In this document: in pieces, positions 55,851 through 64,000 of the stretch
Position numbering within the stretch: position 1 is the first letter of the stretch
How the letters are laid out: each line of letters begins with the position of its first letter
Assembly (NCBI RefSeq): GCF_043641665.1
Contig: NC_092200.1
Location: forward strand, 17,059,694-17,123,693
From: Enoplosus armatus
Lineage: Eukaryota; Chordata; Actinopteri; Centrarchiformes; Enoplosidae
Length of the DNA stretch: 64,000 bases
Direction of reading: 5' to 3'
The notes under the pieces: model-generated
What the model was told of the DNA's origin: nothing
The model's input: the letters and a program-made list of their open reading frames with translations, nothing else
The model's database searches: none
Translations under genes and position numbers: made by a program

Positions 55851-58412
55851 CAGCTTTAAGTTAACTGGTAGCATGGTAATGACTTGCGATGGCGTCAGAG
55901 GGAGGGATACTGATCACTCGCTGATTTGGTTGGAGCAAAATAACTCCTCCCTAACAGCAAACGGCTAAGACGAATGTCAGAATGTCAGGCTGGATAACAA
56001 AAATGGCAAGTCAGTCTGATTATTATTATAAGTTTTCTTGGAAAGTCAGAGTCTAACCCCTGAACTTTAACCTTAACCCTCACCATTACTGTACATGCCG
56101 AAACCTTGAGAAAATCAGAAGAGAGAAAACTGCCTCACTTTTGATGATTCGTGTGTTCTCAGGTTTGGTCCTCACAATTATAGAAATAGCAGCAAGCACA
56201 CGTCCACATAACTACCGTCATCATCAGCTCAGACAGCCATCCCTCACTCGTACTTCTCTTTTCCTGTTCTCATCTTGTTATCCCCTCCGTTCTTTCATGT
56301 TTCCTCTTCCTCTCGCTCGCGTGCAAAGCCTCCCGTCAACAAAAGTCTGACTTGTAAGCAACGAGCAGATTGCTCTCTGTTCTCTCTCTAATCTGCACAG
56401 ACCCGCTGAGCTGTTGCATTATTTATATGTTTGTCATTATTCTTCCTCTGCGCCGCAGAGGCACATGCTTTCCCAAATATTGTTTGCTTTTTCCGTGTGA
56501 CTTTGCTTTTGTGGGAGAGGGAAAAGTGTCTGGATAGATACTGATACACGCCGTGGCATGTCTGCAGGGTCACGAAGGCTGCATAGGTTGAGTATGATGC
56601 AGAAATGGCACAGTTAATTGATGCCATGCAGCCATTTGCATTAGATCAGGCTGAAAGTATATCCAGCTGCATCACATTAGTTGTTTAAAGACAAAAAGCT
56701 CACTTTTTTTTCCTGTACCTTTTGATAAAGCCAACATTTTGTTTTGTTTGAGAGTGTGTCTAATGTTGTAGTTTTTAAAATGTTTGAACTGTTGAAAGGT
56801 ACGAGCAGGTTTTCTGCCATAATCACTGCCGCACCTATATTTCTTATCAGTATCGGTATCGGTCTTACTTGCCAATATCACCGGATCGGATATCGGAGAA
56901 TACGACCCATCAGCCTGAATGTAGTCACGTAAACGCTTCGCTAAACTTCAACCCTAGAGGTTAGACACGTGAAAGAGACTTTAGAGCTTGCACTTGTTTT
57001 TCGACGCTTAGATATGTATTTTGTTTTCAATGCAGCCAACTTGATATCAGGTGAAATAGCCTCGAGTTTCAGTCGAGAGTGAATTAAGATGCCATGTGTT
57101 CCTCACTGTCCATAACCGAGTCATGCTGTGGGCTGTGTATATCTTCCTTTTGGGGAGTAGAGTTGTTTTCAGCTTTGTTAGGTGTTTAAGAGAGGGAAAA
57201 AAGACGGTATCAGCAGACACTCAAGGTCGCAGTATCGCTCTCGGTATTGTAAAAAGTGGTATCAAGACATCCCTAATATCATCGCCCAGGGTGATAAACA
57301 GCCAAAAACAATTAACAATTCAATCCAGTACACAGAAAAAAAGTACATAGAGGAATAAAACTATTACAAAAGCCATATTTCAAGACATCAGACATATCTT
57401 GTATATAACCATTCTATCAGATTCATCATTTCAGAGTCTACATCACCTACACTCAAAACGTACTGAGTTACATGGTACATGTATTGAGAGGAAAAAGTAC
57501 AGAAATTGGGTCTTGACATCCGCCAGTGTATCTGAGAGAGGCCACTGGGTGATTTGTTAGGTGGGAATGTCCCAAAAAATACGAAATGTTGTACATCATG
57601 ATGTGTGGTAAATTGTAAATGTTCATGGCGGTCCACGAACCATGACCTTATTGAAAATGACTGCGCGTTGTATCATTCGCGCTGGCCTGCGTCCAAAGCC
57701 GTCTCATATCATTTGTTGTTACTTCACAATAATCAGTTGCAGATGTGAATATCTCAGTGGTTGGCCTCATCGCAGGTCTGTCTCGATAATCTTAGAAAAA
57801 CAGAGCCTAGGGGGGAAAAAAGTCTCTCTGACCTTAATTCAATAGCGCACAAGTTTTACACCTGTTTTTCATTTCTACTTCCACTAAAAAGGATGACTGT
57901 CGAACAAAACCGTGTCACGTGGTGAGGTCACATGGTGTTGTTCACCACGTTATTGTGAAAATTCTAGTGTTTCTACAATGACAACATGAACAGAATCTGA
58001 ATGGAACAAACCAATGTCTAAAAAATGAAACCACGTCCACATCTGAAAAGACGAGTACATCGACACCGCGTGTCTTTTTAAAGTCTACATTGAGTGGAAA
58101 AACATCCAAATTAAAAAGGCCTTAAATCTAGCGTTGAATTGCCTCTGCACTACAGTTTTATTGTGCAGCGTCACATGACACAACCATGGCAACAAGTCCA
58201 ACAATCCCACCTTAGCTGGGCCTGAATGACAAATGAAGTTAACTTGAACATTTCTTACAGTTCAGCTCCACCAAGAGCTAAGGCTGTTTCCAGAGGCCTC
58301 TGAAAGCATGCGCTTGTAATTAGCAAGGATTTACTATGTAGAGGAAATTCATGGGGTCAGTCTGGAATTAAATTGTACCAGCCGGGATCACATCCATCCT
58401 ACAGTAGGTCAT

Positions 58413-58414
<2 letters not shown>

Positions 58415-58455
<41 letters not shown>
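58415..58455. repeat. (CA)n microsatellite
   Basis: Perfect CA tract in intergenic DNA. Confidence 0.95.
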
Positions 58456-58456
<1 letters not shown>

Positions 58457-58869
58457 GTTATAATATTGGTCTCTCTACTCCAGTGAGCATTACAAGACAT
58501 GGCCTTTTGAAGTATCGCAGTGACAGACACAAATAAGGAAATATGCATACTTGTTTTCTCACTGAGCGTTAGATGAGCAGAGATTACAACGCTAGAGCTA
58601 TGAGACGATTATCTTAGCTGAAGGCAGGGGGGAAACAGCTAGCCTGGCTCTGTCCAAAGTTCAAGAAAGTGCCCAACGCCTACCAACACCTCCAAAGCCA
58701 ATGAACCTGCCATATTTCTATTTTGTTTTTAACGCAAATGAGTGGTTTCCATCTGGAACTACTTCTTGGCAAACAGCAGCTGGGCACACACCAGCTTCCA
58801 AATTCAAATTTTTACATTTCCGTTTATGTTCAAAGTAAACAAACGGAATACAACATGTTGTTCATGAGC

Positions 58870-59075
58870 GGGCTTTAAAGGTGTTGGTAGGTGTATTTGT
58901 TCACCGTGGAGTGAGCCTGGCAAGCTTGTGTTTGCCCCGGTTTCCAGTCTTTATGCCAGACTGAGGTGGTCACCTTGTGGCTCCAGCTCAATACTTGAGA
59001 GTGGATATATCGATCTTCTGATCCAACTCTCGACAAGAAAGCGGAAAAGGCATTCTTTCCAAAATGCCAAAAGAC
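58870..59075 (+). repeat. Dispersed teleost repeat copy
   Basis: Contains CCAGTCTTTATGCCAGACTG, GAGAGTGGATATATCGATCT and AACTCTCGACAAGAAAGCGG, matching the order of motifs in the map3k8 intron copy at 38195-38432. A further partial copy may lie around 58600-58700. Confidence 0.6.
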
Positions 59076-59559
59076 TCTGTGTCGTGAGTACAGCACGGCG
59101 TTCAGCAGAGTCCCCTCTCTCTCACATTATAAGTGCAGACGAACTGACACTTTAAGCCTTCATCTCTAAACGCACATACAGTCGGGTGCCATTTCTAAGC
59201 GCAAGGTGGTCCATTTTGAGTTAGACGTACCACCTTCAACACACGCTTTTATGATTCAAGTGCTTAACTGTCGTGCCCCGAGAGTGAGGCAAAGTTCACC
59301 TGGCCGGAGTGTGTTTGTTCGGGGTCACACTACGCTGCTCGCATCCAATAGCTTCTCTCAGGGGGGCGTACAGGCCCCTGGTGAGAGAACGGTATATGAT
59401 TGCTGTGGGAAACTAAACTCTGAAAAAGCAGCTTTTTTTCTTCTTCTTCTTCTTCTCAAACATAAAGGACCTCAGCTGGCCCTCGCCACAGTGAGGAGGA
59501 CAGAGTTCAAATCCAGGCAATGAGCTGTACAATTAAAGATTTTCTGACATTTGAAATTA

Positions 59560-59960
59560 TACCCATTAGAGTACCTTGTTGGCCCCGAATAACATCTCAT
59601 TTGGCTATCTTGGGCGTCCACTGTAATTAAAACACAAGATATAGATTGCAGTGGGTGAGGATTCTCTCGCGCTTAAATGGTGCATTGTTGACAACTCTGC
59701 AATTTCCAGCAGGAGAGTTTTTCTCGCAGGTCATTTCCCGCTCTGAGGCTGATGGAGTCCATCATTAGGCATGCGGATGATGAAGAAGGTTTTTCCACAG
59801 CCTTTTTCTGGTGTCTGTTTCTCTCATATGGCCATTATGAGCACTTGCTGCTCCCAATCAATACTGATAATGCAAAATGCAATTAAAAATAATGGCAGGA
59901 AGAGATCTGAAATATCAGCTCTGCAGACAAAACAAATACGGTTACAAGGAGTCCAGTCCG
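59560..59960. promoter_or_regulatory. Candidate conserved non-coding element
   Basis: A repeat-free, compositionally balanced block with TAATTAAAA, CAATTAAAAATAATGG and ATATGGCCATTATGAG words typical of homeodomain/MADS-type binding clusters. Conservation cannot be tested here. Confidence 0.3.
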
Positions 59961-60479
59961 GTCTGTCCAGAGATATAAAGAACAAAGGAATGAAAGAGGG
60001 CCTGTTAGTGTGTCCAGCTAGTTTGACCTCATTACTGGGGTTTTACGCTAGTCACAGAGTTGACGAGGGGCGGAGCGGCACAGTCAAATGCCCTCCACAG
60101 ACACGACAACCCCATGCCAAGAATGCACACTCATTTGGCATGCAGCAATGAGACAGACCCACGCAAACGCAGCTCTCCCATTGCTCCGAATCCACACAAA
60201 GCGAAATATCACCGAATGATGTGCAAGACTGGGAACAAAAGTGGTGAGCAGAGCATGCAGATAGGTACAACAGATTTGGGGTGACAGGGTAAATTTCAAA
60301 TGTTATGTAAAAAGTTATGACATCATCGTTTTTTCTTGCTCTCCGGCATTTTTGTGTAATGTCAAATAAGCTAGACAGAAGCACAGCCTGCTACGAGTGC
60401 GAGATCCTGGAGATGCATTTCACTGGCAGGTCAAATGCTCCCTTTGACCAACACGTTGGTCCTTGACAAGGTATCCCAA

Positions 60480-60985
60480 AAACTGCAGGACAGAGTCCCT
60501 GAACATTTGCAATGAATATTCATGGTTCCTGTAGGATGAACCTTAAAGGTTTTTTGTGACCCCATGACCTTTTAAGCTACGCCAGAGACATGGCTCTACG
60601 GATGGCAATGTCGGCCTGTCAGTCGGTTGATCTTCCACTGTGGTCCAGATTGAAAAATCTCAACAACTCTTGGATGGATTGCCATGAAAGTTTGTACAGA
60701 GATTCATGGTCCCCAAAGGCTAAAACCTACTGATTTTCTGGATCCCCAGACTGTTCATCTAGCACCCTCATCGGGTCAAAGTGTCACTATGTCCAGTACT
60801 AGTACGTGCAAATGAAACCTTCGCTGTATTTGTTGTATATGTTTATCGCTCATTATCAAATGTTAGCATACTAGCATGCCAGACTAAGATGGCGAACCTG
60901 CTAAACATCCACTATGTTAGCACTGACATTGTACGCATGTTAGCATGCTGATGACAGCATTTTAGCTGTGCCTTAGTACAGTTTC
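60480..60985 (+). repeat. Long copy of the dispersed teleost repeat
   Basis: It holds GGATGGATTGCCATGAAAGT, TTCATGGTCCCCAAAGG and a 3' part rich in TTAGCATGCTG/CTAGCATGCC words. This is the most complete copy in the window and serves as the reference for the other three. Confidence 0.6.
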
Positions 60986-61267
60986 ACCTTTTTAACCTAA
61001 GGTCAAATTTTCCACTTACACACCAGAAATATCGAAATATAATGGGATAAGATTGAACATACTGAGCACACTCATGCTGGAAGGATGACAAACCCTGTTA
61101 CTTGTATGACCCAATGGCATTTCCTCCAGAGACACCCTCAGGAAACACATTATATTTTTAGCCCCACTGCTGGTAAGGCTCTAAGAATTGTTCACAGCAT
61201 CCGTTCATAACCCCACATCCAATTATGGGATGTAATAAAATGGCAGCTTGTATGAGCCCATAGAGAG

Positions 61268-61289
61268 CCCCCCCCCCCCCCCCCCCCCC
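61268..61289. repeat. Poly-C tract
   Basis: A run of about 21 C bases. Similar G/C runs occur at about 4996-5010, 12607-12622, 28746-28760, 29210-29226 and 54360-54376, an unusually frequent feature of this window. Confidence 0.9.
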
Positions 61290-61910
61290 ACACTGTAATT
61301 GGCTGATAACCCCCCGAATAGTAAAGATTAGAGTGACTGCTATGGAAATCTTCTGTGGAGGCATTACCCATCCCAGACTGACTCTTAACTCTTCTGCTTT
61401 GACATGCCTGTGCACTTCGATGATAATGCGATGATGTTTTTCAGATGGCTTCCACTCCAGCCTGTCTCTGTTTTGTGTGACGTTTGAGAACCCTGTGGTT
61501 GCCCATGCTGTTCGGTATATGCCAAACCCATGTGTGCAACGTCACAACCTCAAAGGCCTGCTGGAGCCACATGTGTTTCTCGTGCATCGAGTGCCAAATG
61601 GAATTGCCATCAAACCACTCCTGAAGTGCTGGAGAACCTGGTCCTGTTTAAAGAGCATTACAGACTGTATTTCTGTCAGACCTAAGGGGCTACAGTCGGA
61701 ACAACAACGTGGATCTCATGATACGCTTTCCCAGAGTCAAGAAAGTGAAATTAGTATTACTGGCCTTCATCTTACTCCAAGAAACCATTATGGGGGATAT
61801 CTGACCAAACGTTGACCTCAGAGTCATGCAAGCATATAGTAAAGTGCACGTACATATGTGTAACACACGCAAGTCAGATGGTTTGAAATATAATTTGCAA
61901 AGTAAGAAAA

Positions 61911-61928
61911 GGGTTAGGGTTAGGGTTA
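61911..61928 (+). repeat. Short interstitial telomeric repeat (GGGTTA)3
   Basis: Three exact GGGTTA units in a non-telomeric AT-rich context. Such short tracts are common in vertebrate genomes and may arise by telomerase-mediated break repair. Confidence 0.9.
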
Positions 61929-62029
61929 CTATAACCTCATAAGACTTGATAAGATTGTATATATTTATATGTAAAAAAAAAATGCTTCAAAGGCTGTTGT
62001 AAAAATGCAGGTTACTCTTCTGTTAGTAA

Positions 62030-62160
62030 AGTCAAGTAAAGTTAGTTAGATTCATATAGCTCAAAATCACAAATTTGCCTCAAAAGACTTTAACAAGCTA
62101 TATAACATACGAAACCCTCGATTCTTAGACCCCTGGTTAGAAAGGAAAAATTGAAAATTG
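62030..62160. repeat. Teleost repeat tail fragment
   Basis: CATATAGCTCAAAATCACAA ATTTGCCTC..AAGACTTTAACAAGC..CTTAGACCCC resembles the terminal part of a very common fish repeat. Confidence 0.55.
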
Positions 62161-64000
62161 GACTTACATTCATCAAGTGAATGTTAATGTTGTTTTGTGT
62201 CTACTGGATGTACCTACATGTTGATAATAAACCCTTTTAATCCAGGTTTGAGAACACCGTTCACACAGAGGGAGACAAGGGACAAGAGATTCTACGAGAG
62301 GACTGAGCAGTTACCTGCAGACAACACGCGATTTGAAAACAGTGGCGGAATCTCCTGGAGAACAAAGGCCCGATCAGAAAAGTCTGGATGAAGCACTGTC
62401 GGGAACCGTGGGGAGAAAGAGAGAGGTCCCAGGATGGTTGGTGGACCGCTCACATAGGGATCTGGTTGGAGACAAGATAACAAAGCTCAATTAGGTTTTG
62501 GCCGATGCCCACGACGCTCGCTCACGCCTGCTGCGTCAACAGGATGCTGACTGCCGTTCACTTAAAGTCCACCGGTGTCATTAGACGTAGACCCTTTAAT
62601 ATCGAATCGTATTTAGATGTAACTGCCAGTTGTGGTGGCCTTGCAGCCATGTTACCAAGTGGGAGATACCGTCACTGGCAGAACTTCCCCGATACGTCCG
62701 CCATCTTGTCCGCAGCTCATCTCGCAGATTAAATCGCGACTCAGTCCATCAGTAGAACAGGTATCAATGTAAGAAGAAATACTATAGATTTTTTTTTTAC
62801 AAAGGGAAGCAAAGTAGATTTGTTTTTTTAAGACAATAGTCACAAGTTCAGTATGTTCACTGAACTGTTGAGCTGGCTGGTCTATTTGTAAGAACCAGCC
62901 GAAGGTCACAGTCTGTGGTCTGCCTCTCTGCCTTCTTCGTGTCTGATTTACAACTTTCATATCTACGTTCCTGGCATTTTCGGAATAACTGTAATCCTTT
63001 TCAGCAATTTGTTAAAGGTATTTGGTAGCAGCTCCGCAGCAACAGAAGCATTGTGTATGAGAATCCTCTTTTGTAAACAAAGAGTCCTCTATCTTTCGTG
63101 GTTAACACATGGTGGAGATACCAAGATCGGGAATACATTTGCAACCACAATGCTGCATATGTTAGAATATCATCACCCTGGAGAACAGATGGACTGAAGT
63201 TCGTGGGATCTGTCACCAACCTACGGGTCCACTAACTCCTCCTCTGTGTTTTCCATACGGCCGCTGGTGAGTTTCATGTTCACTACAGGCTCATCAGCCA
63301 TTCTGACTGACGTTGGGGATCATTTGTTTGCAATTGGCCTGTTTCCCTTGGCAACGTGCTTTGAAACTCGCCACCGTGGAGACCATTCAAAGCAGGCAAA
63401 GTGAACAAAGAGCAGAGGTGGCAACTCCGTCAAACAACGTCACATGTCAACTTGTCACCTTTCCACCTCAGCGGCTCACACCTGACAGAACGCCGTGCTC
63501 CAAACCTCCAGGTGATGCATCCTCCCTTTCAGCATGGTTTGGCAGCAAGAGAGAGGGCAAGGCGGCCTATTCACCTCCAAGCATTTTGCATTTTACAAGC
63601 CAGTTCAGAGCTGGAGTCACGGAGATAGGAGCAGCTCGGCCTGTGGTCAAATTGAATGTTTATCCGGGCTTGTTTTTAATGGACAGGATATGTGGACTGT
63701 TAACTCTGCCATTAGTGCAGACTGAGAATTGATTGTCCAGTGCACTGAGGCTGACCCCATAAGTCGCTGCGGGGGGGGAAAAAAAAACACTTTAAATGTG
63801 TTTGTGTCGGTGCATGTGCATCAGAGGGAGGACTGAGAGGGCTGGGGGATATTTCACTGACAGATGAGGAGAAAAGACTTGCAAATATACACCTGTGGCA
63901 CAGACAGAGGACCTGCAGTGCTCTAAAGAGAAAAGTACAGGTTTAGCAGAGACCTGCTCCTGGCTCAGATGTTGTCAGACCACAAATTAATAGATTGTAG

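Larger units (their letters stand above)
49686..64000. other. Intergenic, no gene recognised
   Basis: Apart from the CpG patch near 50.8 kb, it holds repeats and simple tracts. 59560-59960 and 58200-58410 look like candidate conserved non-coding blocks. The open frame at 61477-61815 has no convincing family; its distal part faintly recalls a LINE endonuclease start in another frame (FILLQET). Confidence 0.55.

Noticed and set aside
61477..61815. 112-codon plus-strand frame, with a LINE-endonuclease-like FILLQET word in an adjacent frame
   Set aside because: No supporting motif beyond a few residues. Frame continuity between the two parts is absent, so it is too weak to call.

Overview
The window is eukaryotic nuclear DNA from a bony fish, most likely a percomorph-type teleost. 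The evidence is GT-AG introns of modest size, two vertebrate genes with near-human protein lengths, very many CA, AT and poly-G/C tracts, and interspersed repeats of kinds I know from teleost genomes. No bacterial or viral gene organisation is present.

Two protein-coding genes can be reconstructed exon by exon. On the minus strand, positions 35290 to 25937 hold mtpap, the mitochondrial poly(A) polymerase (9 coding exons, about 573 residues, catalytic Asp residues intact). On the plus strand, 36597 to 42262 hold map3k8 (Tpl2/Cot kinase; 7 coding exons, 468 residues, kinase motifs intact). They are divergently transcribed from a shared interval of about 0.6 kb. That interval has a perfect NRF1-type palindrome on the mtpap side, which fits a nuclear gene for a mitochondrial protein. 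MTPAP and MAP3K8 are also neighbours in human, so this is conserved synteny.

Positions 45.7 to 49.7 kb hold a tRNA cluster: ten minus-strand tRNA-Gly(UCC) genes, nine of them in a tandem array with a 164-165 bp unit, flanked by tRNA-Ser genes and tRNA-Ser fragments. The array is the most distinctive structure in the window. It carries a swapped acceptor-stem base pair, one copy with half of that swap, one copy with a damaged B box, and spacer subtypes showing dimeric duplication and homogenisation. A Pro/Tyr/Gln-rich open frame of unknown origin lies beside the first Gly copy.

The remaining sequence (1 to 25 kb and 49.7 to 64 kb) has no gene I can support. It contains microsatellites, a broken Ty3/Gypsy-like integrase remnant (17.4 to 17.9 kb), two short interstitial telomeric tracts (one an inverted, hairpin-like junction), several copies of dispersed teleost repeats, two CpG-dense promoter-like patches (about 7.1 kb and 50.8 kb) with no recognisable coding sequence, and several low-repeat AT-rich blocks that look like conserved non-coding elements. 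Inside map3k8 intron 3 there is a perfect 27-bp inverted repeat with a 1-nt centre.
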